A stretch of 64,000 bases of DNA, taken from assembly GCF_019219075.1 (NCBI RefSeq), contig NZ_JAHUWJ010000004.1:124001-188000 (forward strand), given 5' to 3'. The notes beneath the pieces were generated by a model that was not told the origin of the DNA, made no database searches, and saw only the letters and a program-made list of their open reading frames with translations. The translations under genes and the position numbers were made by a program. This DNA comes from Chitinophaga sp. sic0106. GTDB lineage: Bacteria > Bacteroidota > Bacteroidia > Chitinophagales > Chitinophagaceae. Below are positions 7,362-16,310 of the stretch, piece after piece (the stretch's first letter is position 1; every line of letters begins with the position of its first letter).

Positions 7362-8690
7362 TTATTCAAAACTCTCTTCAAACCTGATATCAAAATCTTC
7401 CAGCTCCTTCAGCACCGGATTATAGACTTCCGGCATCACCGGAATATGCAATCCCGTCAGGGAAATCTTATCCTGGAGGATCAGCTTCGCCATAATACCT
7501 AATGGGAGTCCAACGGTTTTTGCCATAGCAGTACGCACATTATCTTCTCCCTGTACAATCATATAAGAATGCATACGGGTAGCCATACTGCGGCGTTCAA
7601 ACTCAATTTCATGCAGCATCACAATCATGTCTTTGTCCTGTGGCTCCATTTTCAATTTATCCAGTACCACATGTTCCAGTACACCCGCATTCGTTTGTTC
7701 ACCGAGCTTGATCTGATCACCATTGAGAAGGCCCAGGTATTTCAGTTGCCGTATTACTTTTGATTTGCTGGAAACACCGAGGTGCTGCGCTACAAATTCA
7801 TCATGTGCTTCGCTGGTTTTGTTGCCTTCCAGGTTTTGGGTGGCCCAGTCAAAATAGGAGAGTTGATCTGTTTGTTTTTTATGGACATCATCTGTGAGGC
7901 CCAGTTTTATCAGGGCATTCCAGCCTTCACAAAAATCGGGAAAGCGCAGGGTGGCGCGCATGAAGGTGGCAATTTCCTGTAGCTTGTAAATATTCATGTA
8001 GGCGAGGGAGTCACGGTTAGGGTAGTACGCCATTTTACCGAGGCCTGGTACATGAATCGTTTTATTATGGTCAAAAAGTTGCTCGTAGGTGAGCTCCCTG
8101 ATTTTTCCTTTTTCCTTGTAAGTGGCGCCGGTACTGCCGGAGAGCACAATGTTCCTGGCATTCCATGATACCTTGTACTGCCAGGGGTTGTCAATACTTT
8201 CGGGAGATATTAAGCCACCGCAGTAGGACTTAAATGAAAATATCTGACCGCCTTTCTTTTCAATGGAGTGGATCAGCTTCATGGCCGACATATGGTCGAT
8301 ACCGGGATCGAGGCCCATTTCATACATGAACAGCAGGCCTGCTGCTTCAATATCTTTTTCCAGCTTGCGGACTTCATCATCGATGTAGGAGGCAGTGAGC
8401 AGGTTTTTGCGATACTGTAGGCAGTCTTTAGCTACGAGAATGTGTAGGGAAGGGGGGAGCAGGGAAATAACAAGGTCGGTTTCCTGGATGAGCTGATGTC
8501 GTGCAGCCTGGTTCTTAATATCTAGTTCTACGGGGGTTGCATAATAAGATTTGCCAGTCTTGGACTTGATCAGCATCAGGTCTTGATCAGCGACCGTCAC
8601 ATGCCATTTTAACCGGGGGGCATTGGTGATAAGGAAGTCGATCAGGCTTGTTGCAGATTTTCCTGCGCCAAACAACAATATGTTCTTCAT
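7362..8690 (-). CDS. saccharopine dehydrogenase family protein
   Basis: A 442-residue protein with an N-terminal Rossmann fold (NILLFGAGKSATSLIDFL) and the saccharopine dehydrogenase C-terminal domain (YEMGLDPGIDHMSAMKLIHS, FKSYCGGLISPESIDNPWQYKVSW). In fungi and animals this family makes or cleaves saccharopine in lysine metabolism; in Bacteroidota similar proteins are often annotated as lysine-ketoglutarate or carboxynorspermidine-type enzymes. The substrate cannot be read from the sequence. The gene is monocistronic, with hairpins after it and a 429-base gap to gyrA before it. Confidence 0.85.
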   Translation of the reverse strand: MKNILLFGAGKSATSLIDFLITNAPRLKWHVTVADQDLMLIKSKTGKSYYATPVELDIKNQAARHQLIQETDLVISLLPPSLHILVAKDCLQYRKNLLTASYIDDEVRKLEKDIEAAGLLFMYEMGLDPGIDHMSAMKLIHSIEKKGGQIFSFKSYCGGLISPESIDNPWQYKVSWNARNIVLSGSTGATYKEKGKIRELTYEQLFDHNKTIHVPGLGKMAYYPNRDSLAYMNIYKLQEIATFMRATLRFPDFCEGWNALIKLGLTDDVHKKQTDQLSYFDWATQNLEGNKTSEAHDEFVAQHLGVSSKSKVIRQLKYLGLLNGDQIKLGEQTNAGVLEHVVLDKLKMEPQDKDMIVMLHEIEFERRSMATRMHSYMIVQGEDNVRTAMAKTVGLPLGIMAKLILQDKISLTGLHIPVMPEVYNPVLKELEDFDIRFEESFE

Positions 8691-9043
8691 AGTACGCTTT
8701 TCTATTGGAAAAAGTGATTAAGAATCAGGGGAATAACAGAAGTTTTATTATATATGTTCGAAATGAAAATGAATTTCGGATTCAGCTATATAAAATAAAT
8801 ATTATTCCTCATAAATATGAACTGGATTTCAATGGGTTAGGAACAAAAAGGTACTAAATATGACATTTCTTACATATCAGGGATTTGGGACATATAATAG
8901 ATAAAGTAAAATTACATAATTTACCATTATAACGAAAACGGGGGGATATTGATATCCTGGCATTTGGCATTTAAACCATATAATCAACTTCAAATATCAG
9001 GTTTTATCCCTATGGCTAATTTTATTCACATTTTGCTTTTTTT

Positions 9044-9060
9044 AGGCCGGATTTCGGCCT
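9044..9060 (+). promoter_or_regulatory. GC-rich palindrome just upstream of the gyrA -7 box
   Basis: AGGCCG (9044-9049) and CGGCCT (9055-9060) form a 6-bp inverted repeat with a 5-base spacer, standing out in AT-rich DNA. It ends 8 bases before the -7 box, where a repressor or supercoiling-sensitive element could act. It follows a T-run rather than preceding one, so it is not a plus-strand terminator. Confidence 0.3.
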
Positions 9061-9068
9061 GAAATGGT

Positions 9069-9076
9069 TATATTTG
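9069..9076 (+). promoter_or_regulatory. -7 promoter box of gyrA (TATATTTG)
   Basis: Exact TAnnTTTG match, identical to the box before pdhA. It lies 43 bases before the gyrA ATG, giving a leader of about 35-40 bases. Confidence 0.5.
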
Positions 9077-9119
9077 CCTCTATTATTTTTCAGCAGAAAA
9101 ATCTGTAAATCAATACTAA

Positions 9120-11702
9120 ATGACAGAGCATACGGAAAATCAGCAGGAAGGGAAAATTGTCCAGATTAATATCGAGGAACAAATGAAGACTGCCTACATT
9201 GACTACTCCATGTCAGTGATTGTGGGCCGCGCTTTACCCGATGTAAGGGATGGTCTGAAACCTGTACACCGCCGCGTTCTCTTCGGGATGAACGAAGCCG
9301 GTAACCACAGTAATAAGCCATACAAAAAGTCTGCGCGTATTGTAGGGGATGTAATGGGTAAGTATCACCCGCACGGGGATGCTTCTATCTATGACACTAT
9401 TGTTCGTATGGCGCAGCCATGGAGCCTTCGCTACATGCTGGTAGATGGTCAGGGTAACTTTGGTTCCGTGGATGGTGACATGCCGGCGGCCATGCGTTAT
9501 ACCGAGGTACGTCTGCAGAAGCTGGCAGAGGCAATGCTCGAAGACATTGAAAAAGAAACGGTGGATTTCACCCTCAACTTCGACGATACGCTCGAAGAAC
9601 CAACGGTACTGCCTACACGTATTCCCAACCTCCTCATCAACGGAGCTTCCGGTATCGCCGTAGGTATGGCCACCAACATCATGCCCCACAACCTCTCTGA
9701 AGTAGTGGATGGTTTGATTGCGTACGTGGATAACCGCGATATCACCATTGAAGAACTGATCAAGCACGTAAAAGCGCCTGACTTCCCAACCGGTGGTATC
9801 ATCTATGGTTTCGACGGCGTTAAACAAGGTTTCGAAACTGGTCGCGGCCGCGTAGTAGTACGTGGTAAGATCATGGCAGAAACTTCCAAAACAGGACGCG
9901 AGCGCCTGGTGATCTATGAACTGCCTTACCAGATTAACAAGGCGGTACTGCACCAGAAAATCGCCCAGCTGGTAAACGATAAAATTATTGAAGGCATTTC
10001 CGATGTTCGCGATGAGAGCGATCGTGAAGGTATGCGCCTGGTAATTGATCTGAAACGTGAGGCTATCCCTAACGTGATCATTAACCAGTTATATAAATAT
10101 TCCGAACTCCAGACTTCTTACGGTATCAACAACGTGGCACTGGTAAAAGGCCGTCCGCGTATCCTGAACCTGAAAGATATCCTGGCAGAGTTCATCGAAT
10201 TCCGTCATGAAGTAGTAGTGAGAAGAACGCGTTTTGATCTCCGCAAGGCAGAAGAAAAGGCGCATATCCTCCAGGGGTACCTCATCGCACTGGATCACCT
10301 GGATGCCGTGATCGCCCTGATCCGCGCTGCCGCTACACCGGAAATCGCGAAAGAAGGTTTGATGAGCGAATTCAATCTCTCTGAAATACAATCCAAAGCC
10401 ATCCTCGAACTGCGTCTGCAACGTTTGACCGGTATGGAGCGTGACAAAATCAGAGAAGAATATGACGAGATCATGAAGCTCATCGCTCACCTCAACGAAA
10501 TCCTCAACGACGAAGGCCTGCGCTTTAAGATCATCAAAGATGAACTGGAAGACGTGAAAAAACGCTTCGGCGACGAGCGCAAAACTGAAATCCAGTACCT
10601 GGCCAGCGAAATGCGTATTGAAGATATTATCGCAGAAGAAGATGTGGTAATCACCATCTCTCACCTGGGTTATATCAAACGTACTTCTGCCTACGACTAC
10701 CGCCAGCAGAAACGCGGTGGCCGCGGTGCCATCGGTGGCCGTACCCGCGATGAGGACTTTATCGAGCACCTCTTTGTGGCCTCCACCCACCATACCATGC
10801 TGTTCTTTACCGAAAAAGGACGCTGTTACTGGCTGAAAGTTTACGAAATTCCGGAAGGTGAGAAAAACGGTAAAGGCCGTGCTATTCAGAACCTTATACA
10901 ACTGCCGCAGGATGATAAGATCCGTGCGATCATAGATATCAAGGACCTGGGTGATAAAGATTTCATCAATAACAATTATATTGTACTCTGTACCAAAAAT
11001 GGTATCATCAAGAAGACGCTGGTGGAAGAGTTTAGCCGCCCGCGTCAGAACGGTGTAAACGCTATTACCATCAATGATGGCGACCAGCTGCTGGAAGCTA
11101 AACTGACCAACGGCCAGAGCCAGATCATGATGGCCATTAAGAGCGGCCGCGCGATCCGCTTCCCTGAAAATACCGTACGCGACACCGGTCGTGGCGCCAT
11201 CGGGGTAAGAGGTATCGAGGTAGATAATGAGAACGATGAAGTGGTTGGTATGATTTGTGTTGCTAAGGAAGACGAATCAAGAACAGTACTCGTTGTTTCT
11301 GAGAAAGGATACGGTAAACGTACCAACATCGAAGAGTACCGTATTACCAACAGAGGCGGTAAAGGTGTTAAAACCATTAACGTCACTGAAAAAACCGGTA
11401 AGCTGATTGCAATACTGGATGTAACCGAGAACCATGATCTGATGATCACTTGTAAATCAGGTATTACCATCCGTATGGCAGTAGCAGATATCCGCGAAGC
11501 CGGCCGTGCCACACAGGGTGTACGCTTAATCCGCCTGGATGACAGCGACGAAATCGCAGCTGTAGCACGCCTGGATGAACAGGAAGAAGAAACCGATTTA
11601 GTAGTGCCAACAGATGAAGCTTCAGAAGCAGGTGAAACCAGCGAAAACGCTGCACCTGAAGAAAATGGTGATGTAGCAGAAGCACCGTCTAACGAAGAAT
11701 AA
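9120..11702 (+). CDS. gyrA: DNA gyrase subunit A
   Basis: The 860-residue subunit of DNA gyrase that cuts and rejoins DNA. Seen: the start of the breakage-reunion domain ([20 protein letters not shown]), the active-site Tyr at about residue 127 in MRYTEVRL, and the GyrA box QKRGGRG at about residues 530-536, which marks a wrapping-type gyrase rather than topoisomerase IV ParC. The C-terminal tail is acidic ([18 protein letters not shown]), as in many gyrases. In the quinolone-resistance region the sequence is [11 protein letters not shown]: Ala88 stands where E. coli has Ser83, with Asp92 matching Asp87. Two overlapping hairpins follow the stop. Confidence 0.97.
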   Translation: MTEHTENQQEGKIVQINIEEQMKTAYIDYSMSVIVGRALPDVRDGLKPVHRRVLFGMNEAGNHSNKPYKKSARIVGDVMGKYHPHGDASIYDTIVRMAQPWSLRYMLVDGQGNFGSVDGDMPAAMRYTEVRLQKLAEAMLEDIEKETVDFTLNFDDTLEEPTVLPTRIPNLLINGASGIAVGMATNIMPHNLSEVVDGLIAYVDNRDITIEELIKHVKAPDFPTGGIIYGFDGVKQGFETGRGRVVVRGKIMAETSKTGRERLVIYELPYQINKAVLHQKIAQLVNDKIIEGISDVRDESDREGMRLVIDLKREAIPNVIINQLYKYSELQTSYGINNVALVKGRPRILNLKDILAEFIEFRHEVVVRRTRFDLRKAEEKAHILQGYLIALDHLDAVIALIRAAATPEIAKEGLMSEFNLSEIQSKAILELRLQRLTGMERDKIREEYDEIMKLIAHLNEILNDEGLRFKIIKDELEDVKKRFGDERKTEIQYLASEMRIEDIIAEEDVVITISHLGYIKRTSAYDYRQQKRGGRGAIGGRTRDEDFIEHLFVASTHHTMLFFTEKGRCYWLKVYEIPEGEKNGKGRAIQNLIQLPQDDKIRAIIDIKDLGDKDFINNNYIVLCTKNGIIKKTLVEEFSRPRQNGVNAITINDGDQLLEAKLTNGQSQIMMAIKSGRAIRFPENTVRDTGRGAIGVRGIEVDNENDEVVGMICVAKEDESRTVLVVSEKGYGKRTNIEEYRITNRGGKGVKTINVTEKTGKLIAILDVTENHDLMITCKSGITIRMAVADIREAGRATQGVRLIRLDDSDEIAAVARLDEQEEETDLVVPTDEASEAGETSENAAPEENGDVAEAPSNEE

Positions 11703-11729
11703 TCATTGATAATTAATATTTTCCATCAC

Positions 11730-11766
11730 GGCTTTTCCAATGGCCTTCAGCCGTTGGAAAAGCCGG
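11730..11766 (+). terminator. first hairpin after gyrA
   Basis: A 15-bp stem (arms 11730-11744 and 11752-11766, one G-T pair) with a 7-base loop. The last three bases of its right arm are also the first three of the next hairpin. Confidence 0.75.
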
Positions 11767-11804
11767 AAAAGAGCTGAAACCGATGGTCTCAGCTCTTTTC
11801 CGGT
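11764..11804 (+). terminator. second, overlapping hairpin after gyrA
   Basis: Arms CCGGAAAAGAGCTGA (11764-11778) and TCAGCTCTTTTCCGG (11790-11804), with a further short inner helix. It shares CCG with the preceding hairpin, so both cannot be complete at once. No T-run follows. Confidence 0.7.
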
Positions 11805-11910
11805 AAAAAATTACGCAATGCTGTAGTGGTAACTGTATCTCTGATTGTATAGCATATATAATTTAGCACCATACTCTTACAAGATAATCAGCAACTAAAA
11901 AAAACAAGAC

Positions 11911-13164
11911 ATGAAAAAATTACTGGTTTCTGTTCTCCTCTGTTCCGCAACAGTGAGCGTGATGGCTCAAAAAGCCAAAGTGAGCAGCGCGGAGGAAAAT
12001 CTGAAGAAACAAGACTTAGAGAAAGCTAAAGCAGATATCGACGCAGCATTACAGCACGACAAAACTAAGAACGATGCCAAAACCTGGCTGGTAGATGGTC
12101 AGGTATTGGAAGCAATGGGTACCAAAGCGAAAGATCCTGCCTTGGCGCTGCAAGCATATGATGCGTATAAAAAAGCACTGGAAATCCAGCCTAAGATGAA
12201 GGAAGCGGTATTGGTGATGAACCAGTCCATGTACAACATCTACGCGGTTGTAGCAAACGCCGGTTACGCTGCCCTGAACGAGCAGAAATGGGAACCAGCC
12301 CTGAACAACTTCTCCAAAGCGGAAGAAGTAGTTTCCTTCTACAACAAACAGGAACTCGGTGGCAACCTGCCTACAGATACTTCCCTGATTTTCTATACCG
12401 GTTATGCTGCGAGCCAGGCTAAACAAACCGATGCCGCACTGACTTACCTGCAGAAAGCTGCAGACCTGCAATTCAAAGGCGAACCAGCACTGTACGTAAT
12501 CCTGGGCCAACTGTACGAAGAAAAAGGTGATAATGCCAACTGGCTGAAAGCGATCGAACAAGGTAAAGCGGTGTTCCCTAAAGACAAACGCTTCAACGAT
12601 ATGGAAATGCTGTACTATACCAAAACCGGTAAAACAGCTGAACTCCTCGGTATGCTGGAAAAGAAAATTGCAGAAAATCCAAGTGATGTACAACTGCAAC
12701 TGGACTACGCCATCCGCCTCGATAACCTCGCCAACCCACGCGATCCAAACGGTAACGATGCACCTAAACCAGCTAACTACAATGAGCTGATCGGTAAAGC
12801 CGAAGAAGCTTACAAAAAAGTACTGGCTGCTAACCCGGCTGATGCTATCGCTAACTTCCAGCTCGGTGCACTCTACTTTAACCGCGCCGTTGTTTATAAC
12901 AAACAACTGAATGAACTGGACAGCAAACAACAGACTTCCGCTAAAGCAAAAGAACTGCAAACCAGCATGGAAGGCCTGATGAACCAGTCTTTACCATATT
13001 TCGAAAAAGCGGATGAGTCTTTCACTGCAAAAGGTGCAAGCCTGGATGCAAGCGACAAACAATCCTACGAAAGCTGCCTGTATGCATTGCAGAAAATCTA
13101 TGCTATCAAAAATCAGACAGCCAAAATGGACGAAGTGAAAAAGAAACTGGATGGGCTGAAATAA
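11911..13164 (+). CDS. secreted tetratricopeptide repeat protein
   Basis: A 417-residue protein with a signal peptide (MKKLLVSVLLCSATVSVMAQ) followed by TPR repeats across its length. Examples are KALEIQPKMKEAVLVMNQSM, the middle region around ALTYLQKAADLQFKGEPALY, and a late repeat ending in KKVLAANPADAIANFQLGAL. It is predicted to be periplasmic and to hold other proteins, since no catalytic motif is seen. The gene is monocistronic, 208 bases after gyrA, and ends at a classic terminator. Lys/Ala-rich, highly biased codon use suggests good expression. Confidence 0.85.
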   Translation: MKKLLVSVLLCSATVSVMAQKAKVSSAEENLKKQDLEKAKADIDAALQHDKTKNDAKTWLVDGQVLEAMGTKAKDPALALQAYDAYKKALEIQPKMKEAVLVMNQSMYNIYAVVANAGYAALNEQKWEPALNNFSKAEEVVSFYNKQELGGNLPTDTSLIFYTGYAASQAKQTDAALTYLQKAADLQFKGEPALYVILGQLYEEKGDNANWLKAIEQGKAVFPKDKRFNDMEMLYYTKTGKTAELLGMLEKKIAENPSDVQLQLDYAIRLDNLANPRDPNGNDAPKPANYNELIGKAEEAYKKVLAANPADAIANFQLGALYFNRAVVYNKQLNELDSKQQTSAKAKELQTSMEGLMNQSLPYFEKADESFTAKGASLDASDKQSYESCLYALQKIYAIKNQTAKMDEVKKKLDGLK

Positions 13165-13189
13165 GCCACCGGTAACTAATATAACGAAG

Positions 13190-13216
13190 AAGGGTCTGCG
13201 GAAGCAGACCCTTTTT
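13190..13216 (+). terminator. intrinsic terminator of the TPR gene
   Basis: 10-bp stem AAGGGTCTGC / GCAGACCCTT (13190-13199 and 13204-13213) with loop GGAA and a run of Ts after it. A textbook rho-independent terminator. Confidence 0.9.
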
Positions 13217-13241
13217 CATTTGGCTTACGACTGTAATGAAA

Positions 13242-13266
13242 ATCCCGTTTCGGATAGAAACGGGAT
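13242..13266 (-). terminator. hairpin terminator of the small minus-strand gene
   Basis: 10-bp stem ATCCCGTTTC / GAAACGGGAT with a 5-base loop, located 28 bases after the stop of the 66-residue secreted protein on the minus strand. Confidence 0.75.
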
Positions 13267-13294
13267 CAGTGAACTCAAACGCTGTATAACTGTA

Positions 13295-13495
13295 TTAGCC
13301 TTTTTTAACCTCTGCTTTTGCTGCTTTTTTGGCAACGTGTGCTGCTTTCTTTGTAGAATCAGCAGCTGGCTTAGCTTCAGCTTTAGCCTCTGTTTTAGCT
13401 TTTTCTTTCTTTGCTGGTTTAGCAGCAGGAGCCTGTGCAAATGCTCCAACAGAAATGGTCATTACTGCTACAGCAGCGATCAGGAATTTTTTCAT
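13295..13495 (-). CDS. tiny secreted Lys/Ala-rich protein (copy A)
   Basis: A 66-residue protein: a signal peptide (MKKFLIAAVAVMTISVGAFA, then QAPAA) followed by a mature part made almost only of Ala, Lys, Glu and Pro (AKPAKKEKAKTEAKAEAKPA), highly basic and probably disordered. No domain is recognised. It lies downstream of the hybrid kinase, separated by 157 bases and bounded by its own hairpin terminator, so it can be expressed on its own. A similar gene lies upstream of the kinase at 15982-16176. A polycation binding to the cell surface or to nucleic acid, or a signal for the kinase, are possible roles, all inferred. Confidence 0.75.
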   Translation of the reverse strand: MKKFLIAAVAVMTISVGAFAQAPAAKPAKKEKAKTEAKAEAKPAADSTKKAAHVAKKAAKAEVKKG

Positions 13496-13652
13496 GATGT
13501 TTGTCTTTTAAAATGCTTTATAAATTGGTGTCTGTGTTTACAACACTAAATTACGGCGGGAAAGGGCGCAGCGTGGGCGGTTTCGGTGAACGGGGTGCGA
13601 TCGTCGTTGAAAGGGGAATTGGTGTCGGTGAAGGTACGTATACCCTTGTACG

Positions 13653-15851
13653 TTACAGTAATAAATTCATGGCTTCCTGCACAGCCTGCATGGCCAGCTG
13701 ACGCAGTGTGGCAAAGGATTCCATCGCCTCAATAGGTGCGAAATTTTCTTCGGTTACATGTTCCAGCGGCTCCAGGAATGGATATACATGCGCTTCCAGT
13801 CCTATGAAAGAAACAGTTGTTTTCAAATGATGGGCAGCCGCACGGATAGCCGGTAAATCCCCAGTCTCTATAGCTGTTTTCAGCTGACCCAGGTCCTCAG
13901 GAATCTGTGCAATAAACTGTTGCAGCATGGTTTGCTCAAACTGGCTGTTACCGTTCGACAGTTCCTGTAAATACTGCATGCTGATCAACTGGCCGTTATC
14001 AGACAGGATCGCGCCATTGTCATTTCCTGAGATGTCAGGCCCGAGGGTTTTTCCGGTATATACTTCAATCAGCTGGTATAGCTCTTCTGCACGTATTGGT
14101 TTGGGGATATATTCATTCATCCCCAGCTGCAAACATTTATCTTTTTCCCCTGCCATGGCATGGGCGGTCATCGCAATTACAGGGATATTGGAATGCTGTT
14201 CCTGCCGCAGGCGTTGAATAACCGTGTAGCCATCCACGTTAGGCATCTGGATATCCAGCAGCAGCAGGTCATAATTGTGCTTTTGCAGTGCCAGCAGCGC
14301 CTCTTCACCATTGGTGACAATCCGGTAGGAGAGCTGGCGGTTGCTCAGCAGGTGCCGCAGCAGCTGCTGGTTCATTTTATTATCTTCCGCTACCAGGATG
14401 CGTATGTCCTGTTGCAGACCGTTGAGCAGCACTGGTTGTTCCTCCACCGTGCCGGGATCAGCTGCCGGTTCGCCGAGGGTATACGGCAACTCCACTTTAA
14501 AAGCTGTGCCTTCTCCAGGAATGCTTTCCACGGCAATGAATCCGTTTTGCAGTTCTACCAGCTGCTTTACAATGGTTAACCCCAGCCCGGTGCCGCCATA
14601 TTTCCTGGTGGTAGCCGCCTCGGCCTGGTTAAAGCGGTCAAATATGCTACCCTGCTTGGCGGGGTCAATACCAATACCGGTATCCTTTATCGTAAACAGC
14701 AGCCTTACGGCATTGCCGTCCTGCCATATTTTCCCAACGTGTATGCTCACCAGGCCTTCGTCGGTGAATTTGATCGCATTACTGGTGAGGTTCACCAATA
14801 CCTGGGTAAGCCGGGTTACATCCCCGTACAAAATATCGGGCACCTGTTCGTCCGTGGTCACCTGTAAGGAGAGGTGTTTTTCATCTGCCTTAGGCTGAAA
14901 AAGCATATATACTGCGTGTAACACGCCCCGGAGACTAAAAGAGCTGGGCTCAATCCGCATCATCCCGGATTCTATTTTGGAGATATCGAGGATATCATTG
15001 ATAATTTCCAGCAGATTTTGCCCGGCGCTGTCGATCGCAGTCACATATTCCCTGGATTTGCTATTTAGAGGCTGATTTTTGAGCAGATGAGCAAATCCGA
15101 GTACTGAGTTCATGGGGGTACGTATTTCATGGCTCATATTGGCCAGAAACTGGTCTTTTACCACGGTGAGTTTCCGTTCCTGCTCCCGTGACTCATCCAG
15201 CTCATCGATCAGCTGCTCCTGGCGGTGAATGCGACTGGTGATATATAAAAAGGCGAGCAAACTGGTCAGGCAGGCAAAAAACACGAGGATAGCGCCCCAG
15301 CTGAGGGCTTTCTGACCACTGGTGTCGATCAGGTGGGTGGTGCGGTTTACTTCCGATTGCCGGGTACTGTCCAGCTGATGCAGGATACCGGTTATAGCCT
15401 CCCCAAGGCGTTTACCCTTCTGGTTGTTAATGAGCTTTTCAGCCGCCCACTTGCCCTGCGTATAAAAAGTATCCAGCACCTGTACATTAAAAGAATTTTT
15501 TTCATCTACGAGGTAGTTCAGTTGGGTAAGCAGCTTTTCGGTACTATCGTTACGTACTATCTTGTTGATTTCTTTGAGGTCGGCCTTTATAACGGCAATA
15601 TCTGCCTCTATACCGGTAATATGCAGGCTATCCTGGGCAATAACGGTACCACGTACCTTACTGTCGGTACGTGCCATGCTGGTCTGGAGCTTCTGTATTT
15701 CGTTTTTTACATTGAGTTCCTGCAACAGCTGTTCATTACCTGAAATCAGCTGGCGTATGTTTTTGGCAGAGTTTACATGCAGCACAATAAACAACGCCAT
15801 GCCTATGAGGAAGAGTCCGAGCAGATAATATTTTATTTTCTTAGGCTGCAT
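13653..15851 (-). CDS. hybrid sensor histidine kinase with receiver and HPt domains
   Basis: A 732-residue membrane kinase. Order: membrane helix (residues about 6-26), an extracytoplasmic helical CHASE3-like sensor, a second membrane helix (about 185-205), HisKA with the phosphorylated His241 in FLANMSHEIRTPMNS, an ATPase domain (QVLVNLTSNAIKF, DTGIGID, GGTGLGLTI), a receiver domain with Asp533 in LLLLDIQMPNVDGY, and a C-terminal HPt domain with His674 in AAAHHLKTT. A full internal phosphorelay is therefore possible, with transfer to a separate regulator. The neighbouring LytTR protein is a candidate partner but lies one gene upstream with a hairpin between. All key residues are present. Confidence 0.92.
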   Translation of the reverse strand: MQPKKIKYYLLGLFLIGMALFIVLHVNSAKNIRQLISGNEQLLQELNVKNEIQKLQTSMARTDSKVRGTVIAQDSLHITGIEADIAVIKADLKEINKIVRNDSTEKLLTQLNYLVDEKNSFNVQVLDTFYTQGKWAAEKLINNQKGKRLGEAITGILHQLDSTRQSEVNRTTHLIDTSGQKALSWGAILVFFACLTSLLAFLYITSRIHRQEQLIDELDESREQERKLTVVKDQFLANMSHEIRTPMNSVLGFAHLLKNQPLNSKSREYVTAIDSAGQNLLEIINDILDISKIESGMMRIEPSSFSLRGVLHAVYMLFQPKADEKHLSLQVTTDEQVPDILYGDVTRLTQVLVNLTSNAIKFTDEGLVSIHVGKIWQDGNAVRLLFTIKDTGIGIDPAKQGSIFDRFNQAEAATTRKYGGTGLGLTIVKQLVELQNGFIAVESIPGEGTAFKVELPYTLGEPAADPGTVEEQPVLLNGLQQDIRILVAEDNKMNQQLLRHLLSNRQLSYRIVTNGEEALLALQKHNYDLLLLDIQMPNVDGYTVIQRLRQEQHSNIPVIAMTAHAMAGEKDKCLQLGMNEYIPKPIRAEELYQLIEVYTGKTLGPDISGNDNGAILSDNGQLISMQYLQELSNGNSQFEQTMLQQFIAQIPEDLGQLKTAIETGDLPAIRAAAHHLKTTVSFIGLEAHVYPFLEPLEHVTEENFAPIEAMESFATLRQLAMQAVQEAMNLLL

Positions 15852-15909
15852 GTCTGTTTGATGAAATAACGTTGCGAAGGGAAAGCCGGTTCAAAATACG
15901 TAAAATAAA

Positions 15910-15968
15910 AATAGCTCAAATATTTAACCAGCAAGCTTTACAACAGCAGGTTAAATATTTGAGCTATT
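15910..15968 (-). terminator. 20-bp hairpin between small gene B and the kinase
   Basis: Arms at 15910-15929 and 15949-15968 pair perfectly over 20 bp (AATAGCTCAAATATTTAACC on the left), with a 19-base loop. It begins 14 bases beyond the stop of the 64-residue secreted protein on the minus strand and should end that transcript before the kinase gene. Confidence 0.75.
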
Positions 15969-15981
15969 AACAGGGGCGAAC

Positions 15982-16176
15982 TTATTTACTGGATTCAGCC
16001 GGTTTCTGTGCTTTTTTGCCTGCGTGATGCTTGTGCGTGCCTTTGTGTGCTTTCTTTTCAGGAGCTGTTTTTTCAGTTTTGGCAGCTTTCTGGGCAGGAG
16101 CAGGAGACTGTGCATAAGTGGCAGTACCTACAAATACCATAGCAGCAACGGCGAGCATGATTCCTAACTTTTTCAT
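15982..16176 (-). CDS. tiny secreted Lys/Ala/His-rich protein (copy B)
   Basis: A 64-residue protein with a signal peptide (MKKLGIMLAVAAMVFVGTATYA, then QSPAP) and a basic, low-complexity mature part (AKTEKTAPEKKAHKGTHKHH) ending GKKAQKPAESSK. It is built like the protein at 13295-13495, but the mature part also contains a His-rich patch (HKGTHKHH) that might bind metal. It lies between the LytTR regulator and the hybrid kinase, on the same strand. A possible -7 box, TACCTTTA on the minus strand, lies about 35-45 bases before its start. Function unknown. Confidence 0.75.
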   Translation of the reverse strand: MKKLGIMLAVAAMVFVGTATYAQSPAPAQKAAKTEKTAPEKKAHKGTHKHHAGKKAQKPAESSK

Positions 16177-16310
16177 GATTATTGAGTTTTGATGTGATGT
16201 ATTGTTTTTGATTACGACCTAAAGGTACATCGCCATCTGACTGCAGTTAAGGGTATTTGGTTCAATGGGCAGGGGGTGTCGGTCAAAGAGGAAAAACTGT
16301 CGGTGAGGGT

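Larger units (their letters stand above)
8691..9119. other. 429-base AT-rich gap between two divergent genes
   Basis: Control region for the minus-strand saccharopine-dehydrogenase-like gene and plus-strand gyrA. It is strongly AT-rich, with no plausible ORF. It holds the gyrA -7 box at 9069-9076 and a short GC palindrome at 9044-9060, listed separately. Nothing else is recognised in it. Confidence 0.6.

Noticed and set aside
9036-9060. Reading the palindrome 9044-9060 as a terminator
   Set aside because: The T-run precedes the palindrome on the plus strand and so would not terminate plus-strand transcription; no minus-strand gene ends there.
9234-9953. 239-codon minus-strand ORF inside gyrA
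   Set aside because: Antisense frame to a highly conserved gene; no recognisable domain or signal, and the same applies to the other long antisense frames in gyrA (10089-10901, 11045-11512).
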